64,000 bases of DNA from Spirochaetales bacterium. Lineage in GTDB: Bacteria > Spirochaetota > Spirochaetia > DAHUYW01. The notes under the pieces were generated by a model. It saw only the letters and a list, made by a program, of their open reading frames with translations. It did not search any database and was not told the origin of the DNA. This document shows positions 16,734-25,925 of this stretch, piece by piece. Position 1 is the stretch's first letter; the number at the start of each line of letters is the position of its first letter. The translations under genes were made by a program, and so were the position numbers. The DNA is taken from NCBI GenBank assembly GCA_027306915.1, contig DAHUYW010000016.1, forward strand, positions 14,892 through 78,891, read 5' to 3'.

Positions 16734-19226
16734 CTACGGGCTTGCAGGGTCGATGGCGCTCGGGCCGCAGGCCGCCGAGAGCAAGCGAGCCATTGGGTCG
16801 ACCACTGCCAGGTAGACCTCGCCCTCCGGTACAGCGGCGCGGCCGAGAAGAGCCCTCGCGCGCGAGCAGAAGCCTCGGTCGGGCCGTGCTCCGATTGACA
16901 GGGAGTCGACCGCTTCGAGACCGGTCGCGCCGAGCTGCGAGAGCTCGGTGGAGAGTCGTTGAACCTCCCGGAGAGGCTGGCTTCGCCGAAAGGCCGGAGC
17001 GAGCGCACGGTCGTTGTCCTGGAACGCGGTGAGCATGGCGCGAAGCGAGGCTTCGCCGCCGGCAGCACCGCTCGCCTGGCCGTTTTCACTACTGCCGCGA
17101 TCGGCGCCGGACCCAGCCCGTTCACCCCAGTGCCCGTCCGACAAGTAGCCGTCGACGCGCGAGACAAGCTCGCGGACGACCGCGGAATCGGGGCGCGCCG
17201 CATCCACGACCCGGTCGAAGGGAGTCGCCGTCGTGTAGTGGCGGGCATGAGTGCGGCCGTAGAGGCCGAGCGGCCGAAGCGAGTCCACGAAGAGTTTGAG
17301 ATGGGCGAGCTCGCCCGGCCCGGCGTCCCCTTCAAGGAGGAGGGCGAGCCGCTGCTCGTAGCCCGTTTCCTGCCGGAGACCCAGCCGGGTGAGCCGCTCG
17401 CTCTCGACGGCGAGCCGCCGATACATGTCGGAGACGCTCCTGACCGACGCCGGCGACCAGAAGCGCTCGGCGATAACGGCCGCCCTCGGCCAGATACGCT
17501 CGTCGATGGTCGTCCCATCGACGAGCTCGCCCCACATGGAGGCCTCGCCCCCTTCGACCAGGGGACCGGGGTCGCGAGCGTAGTAGGCGGCGGCCGGCTC
17601 CATGGCGTCCAGGTAGTAGCCGCGCGAGATCACACTCTGGTAGCCGGCAAGCGCCGCCTCAAAGGCCGCAAGAGGTGTGGTCCATACGTCGATGATCGTT
17701 CCTGCGGGGAGGTCCGGCATGAGGATCTCGTCCCAGCCGATCACTCGCTTCCCAAGCCCGGCAAGGATTCCCGCGACCCGCCTGCTGAAGTAGGCCTGCA
17801 GCGCCACGGTCGACGAGAGACCATGGTTGCGCATGAAGGCCATGATCGATCTATTGTTCGCCCAATCGACTCCGGTATTCTCGTCCCCGCCGATGTGGAC
17901 GTAGGCGTCGGGGAAAAGCGTCGCCATCTCGGCGAAGAAGCCCGCAAGAAAGCGGTACGTCCCCTCCCGGGTGGGATCCATCACCGCGTTGAAGACTCCG
18001 AAGCGGCGCTCGACTCGGTAGGGGCCGGCGGCCGATGCCAGCTCCGGATAACCGATGAACCAGGAGGTTGTGTGGGAGGGCATGTCGAACTCCGGCACCA
18101 CCCGAATCCCACGCGCATCGGCATAGGCGACAATCGCCCGGATCTCGTCCTGGGTGTAGAACTGCCCATCCGAGCCGTCCGCCGTGAGGAGCGGATAGCG
18201 CAGGCTCTGCACGCGAAAGCCCTGGTCGTCGGTCAGGTGCCAGTGCAGAACGTTGAGCTTCACCTCCTCCATCCCTTCGAGCGTGCGCTCGATTGCGGAC
18301 ACGGGAAGAAAGTGTCGGGCAGAGTCGATCAACAATCCGCGCCAGGGGTAGCGCGGGCTGTCGGCGATGGTCACGTAGGGAAAGGCGAGGATGCGCGCGG
18401 AAAGCGCCGACTGGCCGTCGACCGCGACCGGCGAGGCGAGCTGGGCTAGCGTAACCAGCCCGTGGAGCACCCCGAGGTCGCTCGGCGCGCTCAAGGTCGC
18501 CCCGCCTGCGCTCACTGAAAGGCGGTAGGACTCCTCCTCGCCGACGCCAAGTCGGGACCTGCGCGAGCACTGGATCGTCAGCAGCAAGGGAGGAGCGCTC
18601 CGCAGTGAGCCGGAATCTCGGTCGCCCGCGCCGGCAGATGGGAGAGTCGCCGCCAAGCGCGCGGCGAATCGGTCGACCGCCCCGGGAATCCGGCCGCCCG
18701 AATAGTCGTCGTACCGCACGGTCACCTCGGGTCGCACCGTGAGCCTTCCCGGCTGCCGCGCGACCGAGACTGGCTCCGGCATGAGCGCGAGCGGCGCCAT
18801 GGCCGCAAGGCTCACCGGCAGCCGCTGGACAGTAGGCTCGGGGGCTGGCGCTTCCGGCTGAGCGGCACCGGCAGGAGCGCTCTCTTCCCCGGGCGTGGCG
18901 GCCGGGGAGGCGGAGCCCACCTCCGCGATCCCCCCGACCATGGGTGTCCTTCCTGCCTGCCCGCTTCCTGCGGGCGGGCCTACCTGGTCGCTGCCTGCTG
19001 CCGCGGCGCTTTCCGACCTCTGCGAAACGCTCGGCCCGTCGGCGACGCATGCGGCGAGGCTCAGCGCCGCAGCGGCCAGCATCAGACCGGCTCGACCGAG
19101 CCGGCTGATCGTCGGCGCGCGAACCCGACCGGGTAGGCCACCGTGGCGCCCAGGTATCTCCCGTTTGGCGGACGATTGCTGTAGCTGCGCATCGCGTCCC
19201 CTGTCAGTCCATGAGCTTGACACCAT
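16734..19226 (-). CDS. Beta-N-acetylhexosaminidase, GH20, lipoprotein
   Basis: An 830-residue exported enzyme. After an Arg-rich N-terminus of about 45 residues comes a hydrophobic stretch ending in the lipobox LAAC, then a Pro/Ala/Gly linker to about residue 140, the GH20 accessory domain and the catalytic barrel (SPRYPWRGLLIDSARHFLPV, LNVLHWHLTDDQGFR). HIGGDEN holds the catalytic Asp448-Glu449 pair that uses the substrate acetamido group. GH20 enzymes release terminal GlcNAc or GalNAc from chitin fragments, peptidoglycan or glycans. The last 200 residues form an extra helical region seen in some bacterial hexosaminidases. The start is uncertain: TTG at 19229 and ATG at 19226 follow in-frame stops without a strong ribosome site. 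It is divergent from fpg. Confidence 0.9.
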   Translation of the reverse strand: MVSSSWTDRGRDAQLQQSSAKREIPGRHGGLPGRVRAPTISRLGRAGLMLAAAALSLAACVADGPSVSQRSESAAAAGSDQVGPPAGSGQAGRTPMVGGIAEVGSASPAATPGEESAPAGAAQPEAPAPEPTVQRLPVSLAAMAPLALMPEPVSVARQPGRLTVRPEVTVRYDDYSGGRIPGAVDRFAARLAATLPSAGAGDRDSGSLRSAPPLLLTIQCSRRSRLGVGEEESYRLSVSAGGATLSAPSDLGVLHGLVTLAQLASPVAVDGQSALSARILAFPYVTIADSPRYPWRGLLIDSARHFLPVSAIERTLEGMEEVKLNVLHWHLTDDQGFRVQSLRYPLLTADGSDGQFYTQDEIRAIVAYADARGIRVVPEFDMPSHTTSWFIGYPELASAAGPYRVERRFGVFNAVMDPTREGTYRFLAGFFAEMATLFPDAYVHIGGDENTGVDWANNRSIMAFMRNHGLSSTVALQAYFSRRVAGILAGLGKRVIGWDEILMPDLPAGTIIDVWTTPLAAFEAALAGYQSVISRGYYLDAMEPAAAYYARDPGPLVEGGEASMWGELVDGTTIDERIWPRAAVIAERFWSPASVRSVSDMYRRLAVESERLTRLGLRQETGYEQRLALLLEGDAGPGELAHLKLFVDSLRPLGLYGRTHARHYTTATPFDRVVDAARPDSAVVRELVSRVDGYLSDGHWGERAGSGADRGSSENGQASGAAGGEASLRAMLTAFQDNDRALAPAFRRSQPLREVQRLSTELSQLGATGLEAVDSLSIGARPDRGFCSRARALLGRAAVPEGEVYLAVVDPMARLLSAACGPSAIDPASP

Positions 19227-19277
19227 CAACGCCCTTTATCATCCAAACTTCGGAGCTCCTGTTGATACCTGCCGCCG

Positions 19278-19306
19278 TTGTACCACAGTCGCAATCGGCA
19301 TACAAT
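19278..19306 (+). promoter_or_regulatory. Promoter of the Fpg-like gene, overlapping a divergent -10
   Basis: TTGTAC (19278-19283), 17 bases, TACAAT (19301-19306). The transcript should begin a few bases before the ATG at 19318, so the mRNA is almost leaderless. On the other strand the same TTGTACCA forms TGGTACAA, a candidate extended -10 for the hexosaminidase gene, so the two genes may compete for polymerase. Confidence 0.5.
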
Positions 19307-19317
19307 CTACAACATCT

Positions 19318-20298
19318 ATGCCCGAGTATCCCGACGTGACGGTCTACGTCGAGGCGCTGAGGCCGCGCCTCGTGGGCGCTCGCCTAGTGAGAATGCACCT
19401 GCTTCACCCTTTTCTCCTTCGCACCACCGATCCTCCGCCGGCCGCCTTCGAGCGGTGCGCGGTCGAATCGGTACGACGGATCGGCAAACAGATCGCGATA
19501 GGCTTTCAAGGGTCGCTCTTCATGGTTATCCACCTGATGATCGCAGGGCGCCTCCGATGGGTGGACGCCCTTCCGGGGGCGGGTGCGCCGGAAAGAGGCG
19601 ACGGCGCGGAGGCCAGGCCGGCCGCCGAGCGCGGCGTCAAGCTCTCTCTCCGCCTTCCGCGGCGGATCGCCCTCGCCTCCTTCGAGCTCTCGAGCGGCAC
19701 TCTTCACTTCACGGAAGCCGGTACGAAGAAGCGGGCCTCCCTCCACCTCGTGCGCAGCGAGGAGAGCCTCGCCGCATTCGACCGTGGCGGCCTCGAGCTC
19801 GTGGATGCCTCGCCGGGAGAGTTTCGCGCCGCGCTCCTTCGCGAGAATCACACCCTGAAGCGCTCCCTGACCGATCCGCGCCTTTTCTCCGGAGTGGGCA
19901 ACGCCTACTCGGACGAGATCCTTCACCGCGCCCGACTTTCGCCCTTCAAGCAGAGCTCGCAGCTCACCGCACAGGAGAGCGAGCGCCTCCTCGAAGCCTG
20001 CCGAGCCGTCCTTTTGGAGTGGACCGAGCGGCTGCGCCGGGAAGCGGCGGGTCAGTTCCCTTCCAAGGTCACCGCCTTCCATAAGGAGATGGCTGTCCAC
20101 GGCAAGTACGGCGAGCCCTGCCCCGCCTGCGGGACGCCCATCCAGCGGATTGTCTACGCCGAAAACGAATGCAACTACTGCCCGACCTGCCAGACCGAAG
20201 GCAGGCTTCTCGCGGATCGCTCCCTCTCCCGGCTCCTGAAAGGCGATTGGCCCGCGACGATCGAGGAGCTCGAGGCGATGAGAAGGGGGCGCGGGTGA
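19318..20298 (+). CDS. Formamidopyrimidine-DNA glycosylase family protein (Fpg/Nei)
   Basis: A 326-residue DNA repair enzyme. It begins MPEYPDVTVYVEALRPRLVG: after Met removal, Pro1 is the catalytic nucleophile and Glu2 the general acid of Fpg/Nei enzymes. The helix-two-turn-helix region reads LKRSLTDPRLFSGVGNAYSDEILHRA, and a C-terminal zinc finger is complete (CPACGTPIQRIVYAENECNY followed by CPTC). These enzymes excise oxidised bases such as 8-oxoguanine and cut the strand by beta/delta elimination. An insertion near residues 85-105 (rich in Gly, Ala and Arg) makes it longer than the usual 270 residues. The start is the ATG at 19318; a long frame upstream is not coding. It stands alone between divergent and convergent neighbours. 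Confidence 0.88.
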   Translation: MPEYPDVTVYVEALRPRLVGARLVRMHLLHPFLLRTTDPPPAAFERCAVESVRRIGKQIAIGFQGSLFMVIHLMIAGRLRWVDALPGAGAPERGDGAEARPAAERGVKLSLRLPRRIALASFELSSGTLHFTEAGTKKRASLHLVRSEESLAAFDRGGLELVDASPGEFRAALLRENHTLKRSLTDPRLFSGVGNAYSDEILHRARLSPFKQSSQLTAQESERLLEACRAVLLEWTERLRREAAGQFPSKVTAFHKEMAVHGKYGEPCPACGTPIQRIVYAENECNYCPTCQTEGRLLADRSLSRLLKGDWPATIEELEAMRRGRG

Positions 20299-20391
20299 CA
20301 CCCGCTTGAGGCGGGGGCCGGTCGGCCTTACCCCGCGTGCGGCGCTCGGCGCAGCGCCGATGTCCCTGCGAACCTCTTCTGTGTGCGGCCG

Positions 20392-22155
20392 CTACTGCGT
20401 GCCGAGGAGCTGTGTCACCGTCTCGTCGTAGAGGGTGCTGTCGGCAACCCGTCGCAGGGTTGCGAGGGTGCTGTCAAATCGCGCCGAGAGAGCCACCTCC
20501 TCTTCGGACTGCGATGCGAGGTCCTGCTCGTAGAGGTAGGATACCGTGAGATAGCAAATCGTCGTGAGCTCCGCAAGCGCCTCAACGACGCTTTTCCCGT
20601 TGAGGCTGCTCGAGGATCGAATGGCCTCCCCTTCGTGCGGCAGGACGATCCCGCCGGAGCCGATGCTCGCAAGCGGATGAGGCTCGACTCCCGCCGGCGC
20701 AGGGGAGCGAGGAGCGGCAAGAAGCTCCCTCATTTGCCCTGCGATGCCAAGTAGGACGGCCTGGGCATCCTCCAAGTAGCTTATGATCGCGCCCTCGATC
20801 CGGATGCCCCCCTTCCCGTCCCGCTTGATCGAGAGATAGCGCTTGTAGGTGAGCGTGTGCAGATCGAAGGCGAGCTTCTCGACCCGCTCGCGGACGTTGC
20901 GCAGCTTCTGAAGCTCGGTCCCAAAGAGGGGCGCCGCAAATATCGCGACCCGCTTTCCGCTCGCCAGAACCACCTTCCCTGCGAGGAGGGGACTGAAGGT
21001 TGCGTCGACAAGGCGCAGGAGACGGGGCACGAAGAGCACGACGTTTTCCTTGTCGCCGCCGAACGACCATGCCTCCTCCCGGGCAAATTGACTCTCCTGG
21101 TAGAAGTCCTGCAGGCGCGCGATGTGCGGGCCGCCGCCGCTGTCGAGCGGAAGGTAGGTGCGGATTTTCTTGAGCTCGGTCCGCCGGCGGTCAAGCGTGG
21201 TCAGGGTCTCTCGCAGACCGCCGACATAGGTCTCGATCTCGGTCCGAACGTCGTCTGCGCATGCGAAATCGACATCGTTGATGAGATCGCCGATATTCGG
21301 CGCGAGAAGCTCGGGCAGGGTCAGCCACCGGCGCCATTTGATCATGTTAAGGATGAGCAGATAGTTGTACAGCGAGGGCAGCGCAAAATCGCTCATGAGG
21401 ATCCGTCGCGAAAGGTCCTCCGCTCGATCGGCCAGCGCCCCCCCGCCTGACGGCTCGAGGCTTAAGACGCGCCCGAGGGTGTAGATGACCAGCTCCGTGT
21501 CCTCCGGCTGGTAGCGGAGGATGAGGAAGAGAACCTCAATTGTAGAAAGCCTATCGATGAGCCTGCGGTCTCGATAGCTCAAGACCGAAAAGTTGGTCGC
21601 TACGATCTCTTCGCAAAGCCTGCTCAGAATTACCAGCAGGTTGTACTCCCGCTTTTCCACTGTCCGCCAGCCCGCTTGAAGCGCCTGGCGGATGAGCTCG
21701 TGGAGCTCCGTCGCCGCTCGCTTCAGGCCGTCGGCGAAGCTCTGAAGGAACCTCCGGTCCGGGCGTACGGCGGGCAGAAGGAAGGTAGGGCTCACGGTGT
21801 GGGTTGTGTAGCCGAAGTGGAGGATTTTGGCATACTCCCTGAAAAGGTACCGAAAAAGGGACTCCTGCACCCGCGGCGCCTTGATGAGGAGCTTGAGCTT
21901 GGAGACCGGCATTTTCAGCGGCTCCACTACCCTCCGCGCGACATACTGGGGGCGTTCGGGAGCCTCCTCGCGCTCCGCCTCCGCGTCGAGAGCCTCGATC
22001 TCTGCAATCTTTCGCTGGATGGGGTGATTGGTCCGCAGGATGCGCCGAAGAACGGCGCGCTTGGCGGGAGAGCGCTCCTTGCGCAGGAGCCGCGCAAGGG
22101 TCAGATGAGCCTCTGCCTCCTTCTCCAGTTCACCCACAAAACGTGCCCGAGCCAT
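20392..22155 (-). CDS. Large conserved-looking protein of unknown function, possibly spirochaetal
   Basis: A 587-residue protein without a signal peptide or membrane segments, mostly helical. Notable stretches are APRVQESLFRYLFREYAKIL, RRFLQSFADGLKRAATELHE, LIDRLSTIEVLFLILRYQPE and a C-terminal helix pair. The start at 22155 has GGAGAGC before the ATG. I do not recognise a catalytic motif. Its size and composition recall unannotated 500-600 residue proteins found mainly in spirochaetes (for example those grouped as DUF5312), but I cannot confirm membership. It is divergent from the sugar-sensing operon and converges on fpg, so context gives no function. Confidence 0.7.
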   Translation of the reverse strand: MARARFVGELEKEAEAHLTLARLLRKERSPAKRAVLRRILRTNHPIQRKIAEIEALDAEAEREEAPERPQYVARRVVEPLKMPVSKLKLLIKAPRVQESLFRYLFREYAKILHFGYTTHTVSPTFLLPAVRPDRRFLQSFADGLKRAATELHELIRQALQAGWRTVEKREYNLLVILSRLCEEIVATNFSVLSYRDRRLIDRLSTIEVLFLILRYQPEDTELVIYTLGRVLSLEPSGGGALADRAEDLSRRILMSDFALPSLYNYLLILNMIKWRRWLTLPELLAPNIGDLINDVDFACADDVRTEIETYVGGLRETLTTLDRRRTELKKIRTYLPLDSGGGPHIARLQDFYQESQFAREEAWSFGGDKENVVLFVPRLLRLVDATFSPLLAGKVVLASGKRVAIFAAPLFGTELQKLRNVRERVEKLAFDLHTLTYKRYLSIKRDGKGGIRIEGAIISYLEDAQAVLLGIAGQMRELLAAPRSPAPAGVEPHPLASIGSGGIVLPHEGEAIRSSSSLNGKSVVEALAELTTICYLTVSYLYEQDLASQSEEEVALSARFDSTLATLRRVADSTLYDETVTQLLGTQ

Positions 22156-22217
22156 GCTCTCCGTCAGATCGCCGTTCGAAGTCGTCCACCTTTGGCTTTC
22201 GGGGCGATCTGTTCCTA

Positions 22218-22223
22218 ATTATA
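22218..22223 (-). promoter_or_regulatory. Candidate -10 box for the 587-residue unknown protein
   Basis: The minus strand reads TATAAT about 63 bases before the start at 22155, within a short AT-rich patch. No convincing -35 pairs with it. Confidence 0.35.
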
Positions 22224-22275
22224 CCCGATAGCCCCGATTGTTGACAGAGTTTTTCAGCCGCTGTGCCCAAAGGTA

Positions 22276-22284
22276 TGGTACACT
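22276..22284 (+). promoter_or_regulatory. Extended -10 promoter for the YesN-YesM-transporter operon
   Basis: TGGTACACT is a TGn-extended -10 box 44 bases before the regulator start. A TTGACA at 22241 is too far upstream (27 or more bases) to pair with it. Confidence 0.45.
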
Positions 22285-22327
22285 TTCGGCTGGACAATGG
22301 CAAAAAACACCCTTGCGCAAGGCATCT

Positions 22328-24127
22328 ATGTACAAGGTACTGCTGGTTGACGACGAAGAGGTCGTCCGCGAAGGTATCGCGCATAACATTGAATGGGATC
22401 GGCATGGGTTCGCCCTGGTCGGAACGTGCGCAAACGGTCGGGATGCTGCGGATGCAATGGTTGCGCTCCGCCCCGATCTGGTGATCACCGACATCTGCAT
22501 GCCCTTCGGCGACGGGCTTGCCCTCACGGAGTTCATCGCAGGTCGCTACCCGGCCACGAAAGTGATCCTCCTCACCGGATTCAACGATTTTGCCTACGCA
22601 CAGCGTGCGGTGAAGCTCAATGCCTACGACTACATCCTCAAGCCGATAACCGCGAAAGAGCTCCGGGAGCTGCTCGACAAAGCCCGTGCCGTCATGGACG
22701 CCGAGCGGGCGAGGCTCGATGAGGTCGACCGAATGCGAAAACGGTTGGGAGAGAGCCTCGCCGTTTTGCGGGAACGCCTCGTCGTCCGCTTGCTCTCCGG
22801 CAGCATAAGCGGGCAGGAGCTTACCCGGGAGCTTTCCGACTGCCGGCTCCCCGCCGCAGGCCGGTGGTCGCTGGTGGCAGTCGACCTTGACGGCCCCCTG
22901 GCGGTCGCCGCCGGGCGCGGCCTCATCGCGCCTGCCGACTCGGACTCAAGATCCGACGATCTCGACGAAGGCTCGGGCGTGGATCCCGTGCCCGAGCCGT
23001 GGCCGCAGCCCGTCCTGCGGGATGAGGCGCCGCTCCCGGTCCCGGGGAGCGACTTCAAGCGCCTCGCTCTTGCGAGCCTCTGCCGCGAGCTGGTCGACCG
23101 GGCTGCCGCAGATAGCGCCTCCGGTCCCGGCGAGGGAGCCGCCGCGGCCGCCGCCGACGCTGACGGCCGCGTCCAGCTGCTGGTAACCGGCGAGACGACT
23201 GCAGACAACGAGCGCAGGGCGCTTGCGGCTGCCGCGGAGGTGCTGCATGCTACGCGCGAGCAGCTGCGCTGCAGCTCCACGGCGGGTGTGGGGAGCATCG
23301 TCGAGACTCCGGCGGCGCTCCCCGACTCCTACCGCGACGCCCTGCTCGCCCTCGATCACCGCTTTATCCTGGGATCGGACCGTGTGATATCCTGGCGCGA
23401 GGCCGCCGAGCACGTGCGGAGGATTTCGGGAGGCGAGCGCGAAGGGGAGCCGGCCGGCAGACAGATCCGGGAGGCTGAACAGCGGCTTGTCCAGTCGATT
23501 AAGGTAGGGACCGCCGCGGAGTGTCTCGCCGCAGTGGAAGCCCTTACCGATCTTTTGCGCCGCACCTTCGTCACGAGCCGCCGTGCCTACATCACCCTCC
23601 ATCGCCTTTTCGCGCGCATTGCGGAGACTTGCGAGGAGCTACGCATCGACGGTGAGGACCTTCTCTCCTCGGACGGCGCCGATCCCTTCGTCGATACCTT
23701 CGCCCTCTCGACGCTCGACGAGATCGCAGTGAGGCTGAAGTCCCTCTGCACCCGCATCTCCGAGCTTCTCGGGCGAAAGCGACTCTCCTATTCCCGGATC
23801 AAGGCACAGCAGGCGCAGGAGTTCATCGCACAGCACTTCGGCGACCCGCAGCTCTCGCTCCAGTCGCTCTGCCGCGACATAGGGGTCTCCCCGAGCCACT
23901 TCAGCATGATCTTCAAAGAGGCGACGGGGAAAACCTTCACCGAATATCTCACCGCGGTGCGGCTCGAGCAGGCAATGATACTCCTGCGGACCACGGCCAT
24001 GAAGGCCTACGAAATAGCCCAGGCAGTCGGCTACGCCGACCAGCACTATTTCAGCATCATATTCAAGAGGGAGACGGGGATGTCCCCCATCCAGTATCGT
24101 GAGAAGTTTATTCCGGCCGCGAGATAG
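22328..24127 (+). CDS. Response regulator, YesN type (receiver plus AraC HTH)
   Basis: A 599-residue cytoplasmic regulator. The receiver domain (residues 1-120) has the acidic pair in LLVDDEEVVREG, phosphoacceptor D55 in LVITDICMP and the conserved Lys in DYILKPIT. A middle region of about 360 residues, rich in Ala, Gly and Asp, resembles the degenerate GGDEF-like spacer seen in long YesN proteins. The C-terminal AraC-type DNA-binding domain runs from about 500 to 597 (FGDPQLSLQSLCRDIGVSPS, then AYEIAQAVGYADQHYFSIIF and the typical end MSPIQYREKF). The start is the ATG at 22328 (MYKVLLVDDEE). It overlaps the kinase gene by 29 bases and should switch on the sugar transporter downstream when phosphorylated. 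Confidence 0.93.
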   Translation: MYKVLLVDDEEVVREGIAHNIEWDRHGFALVGTCANGRDAADAMVALRPDLVITDICMPFGDGLALTEFIAGRYPATKVILLTGFNDFAYAQRAVKLNAYDYILKPITAKELRELLDKARAVMDAERARLDEVDRMRKRLGESLAVLRERLVVRLLSGSISGQELTRELSDCRLPAAGRWSLVAVDLDGPLAVAAGRGLIAPADSDSRSDDLDEGSGVDPVPEPWPQPVLRDEAPLPVPGSDFKRLALASLCRELVDRAAADSASGPGEGAAAAAADADGRVQLLVTGETTADNERRALAAAAEVLHATREQLRCSSTAGVGSIVETPAALPDSYRDALLALDHRFILGSDRVISWREAAEHVRRISGGEREGEPAGRQIREAEQRLVQSIKVGTAAECLAAVEALTDLLRRTFVTSRRAYITLHRLFARIAETCEELRIDGEDLLSSDGADPFVDTFALSTLDEIAVRLKSLCTRISELLGRKRLSYSRIKAQQAQEFIAQHFGDPQLSLQSLCRDIGVSPSHFSMIFKEATGKTFTEYLTAVRLEQAMILLRTTAMKAYEIAQAVGYADQHYFSIIFKRETGMSPIQYREKFIPAAR

Positions 24128-25925
24128 TGCGCCGTACCGGGCTGCCGGCGCTCAGGAGCCCAAGAGATTTCGAAGCATCCAGGCGACTATCGCCCTTACC
24201 CTCTTCTCACTTGTCTTCATCGTCATCCTCGTCATCGAGCTCGTCTCCTACAACCTCACCGCCGAGACGGTGCGCTCGAACTCCGAGGCTTACACCCTTC
24301 AGCTGGTGAAGGAGGTCTCGTCCAGCGTCGACTCGTACGTGCGCTACATGAAGAACATCTCGTCCGTCATCCTCTATGACCAGGATGTCCAGCGCTACTT
24401 CGGAAGCGCGCCCGGGGGCCCCGCATCCTCGCCAAGGGTGGCCGCCGCCATAACCGACCTCCTTTCCTCAGTAAAGAGGGCGCGGCAGGACATCTCCCTC
24501 GTCGCCCTGTTCAGCCCCGATGGAAGGGTCATCGCCGATCGGCCCAACCTGGCCTGGAACCCCTACATCCATTTCAAGTCGCTCGAATGGTACAAGGCCG
24601 CCTTGCGAGCGCAGGGGGCTCCGGTGGTCTCGTCGTCTCACGTCCAGGACCTCATCGCGAACGAATACCGCTGGGTGATCTCGTTAAGCCGCGCCATCAC
24701 GAACCCGACAACCGGCAAGACCATTGCGGTTCTCCTTGTCGACCTGAACTACCGGGTCATTCGCGACATGTGCTCGAGCATCGACCTCGGCAGCCGAGGC
24801 TACGCGTTTGTCATCGGCCGTCACGGCGATATCATCTACCACCCGCAGCAGCAGCTCATCTACAGCAATCTCAAGAAGGAGCGCATCAACGAAGTGGTGA
24901 CGGCATCCGGCTCCTCCTTCCTGGCCGGAACGGGGGTCGACCGCCGGATCTACACGATCCACGTGTCGAAGGAGACCGGCTGGAGAATCGTCGGGGTGAC
25001 CTACATGAGCACGCTGGTGAGCGACAAGGAGTTCATCCAGTTCTACTACCTTTTGCTGGGGGTCGCCTGCATCGCGGTGATCATTGTTCTTTCGATCCTA
25101 ATCTCCTTTCGCATCTCCAAGCCGATCAAGACGCTGATCCGCTCGATGGATCAGGTCGAGCGAGGGAACTTCGAAATCAAGGTCAACATCCCGAGCTACG
25201 ACGAGATCGGAAGCCTGGGGCGCAAGTTCAATATCATGGTCGCGAAGATCCGGGAGCTCATGATCCAGAATGTTCGGGAGCAGGAGCTGAAGCGCAAGTT
25301 TGAGCTCCAGGCCCTCCAGGCGCAGATCAATCCGCATTTCCTCTACAATACACTCGACTCCATCATCTGGATGGCAGAGAGCAGGCGCCACGAAGAGGTG
25401 GTCATGATGGTCTCCTCGCTCGCGAAGCTCTTCCGGCTCACGATAAGCCGGGGCGACGAGATCGTCCCCATCGAGACCGAAATAGAGCATATCACCCACT
25501 ACCTCATCATCCAGAAGATGCGTTACCGGGATCGTCTCGACTTCGAGATCGATGTCCCAACGGAGCTCTTCCCCTACCAGACGGTCAAGCTTCTCCTCCA
25601 GCCCCTCGTCGAGAACTCCATCTACCACGGGATAAAGAACCGGCGCGGGCGGGGCGTCGTACGCATAGCCGCCCGCAAAGAGGAGGAGCGCATTCTGCTC
25701 CAGGTCATCGACAACGGCGTCGGCATGGCTCGCGCCCGGGTCGCGCGACTCCTCGATCCCGCTTGCCCCGACGCGAAGAGCGGCGGGGTCGGTGTGCGCA
25801 ATGTCGATGAGCGGATCAAGCTCCATTTCGGCGAGGGCTTCGGGCTGACCTTCGAAAGCACCCGCTACGTCGGCACGACCGTAAACGTCTGGCTGCCGGC
25901 CATCCTGGCGGCGGTGCAGCAATGA
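24099..25925 (+). CDS. Sensor histidine kinase, YesM/LytS-like
   Basis: A 608-residue inner-membrane kinase. A membrane segment at about 30-52 (ATIALTLFSLVFIVILVIEL) is followed by a Cache-type extracytoplasmic domain to about 305, a second membrane segment (LLLGVACIAVIIVLSILISF), a HAMP linker (RISKPIKTLIRSMDQVERGN) and the His_kinase region LQAQINPHFLYNTLDSIIWM with phospho-acceptor H413. A HATPase_c domain with PLVENSIYHGIKNR follows. The frame starts at a GTG inside the regulator gene; no better start is visible. Its stop overlaps the start of the anchored binding protein gene (ATGA), which points to a sensory complex of the two. Confidence 0.92.
   Translation: MRSLFRPRDSAPYRAAGAQEPKRFRSIQATIALTLFSLVFIVILVIELVSYNLTAETVRSNSEAYTLQLVKEVSSSVDSYVRYMKNISSVILYDQDVQRYFGSAPGGPASSPRVAAAITDLLSSVKRARQDISLVALFSPDGRVIADRPNLAWNPYIHFKSLEWYKAALRAQGAPVVSSSHVQDLIANEYRWVISLSRAITNPTTGKTIAVLLVDLNYRVIRDMCSSIDLGSRGYAFVIGRHGDIIYHPQQQLIYSNLKKERINEVVTASGSSFLAGTGVDRRIYTIHVSKETGWRIVGVTYMSTLVSDKEFIQFYYLLLGVACIAVIIVLSILISFRISKPIKTLIRSMDQVERGNFEIKVNIPSYDEIGSLGRKFNIMVAKIRELMIQNVREQELKRKFELQALQAQINPHFLYNTLDSIIWMAESRRHEEVVMMVSSLAKLFRLTISRGDEIVPIETEIEHITHYLIIQKMRYRDRLDFEIDVPTELFPYQTVKLLLQPLVENSIYHGIKNRRGRGVVRIAARKEEERILLQVIDNGVGMARARVARLLDPACPDAKSGGVGVRNVDERIKLHFGEGFGLTFESTRYVGTTVNVWLPAILAAVQQ

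Noticed and set aside
20301..20315. CCCGC-TTGAG-GCGGG hairpin between convergent genes as terminator
   Set aside because: Only 5 bp, with no T-run on either strand.
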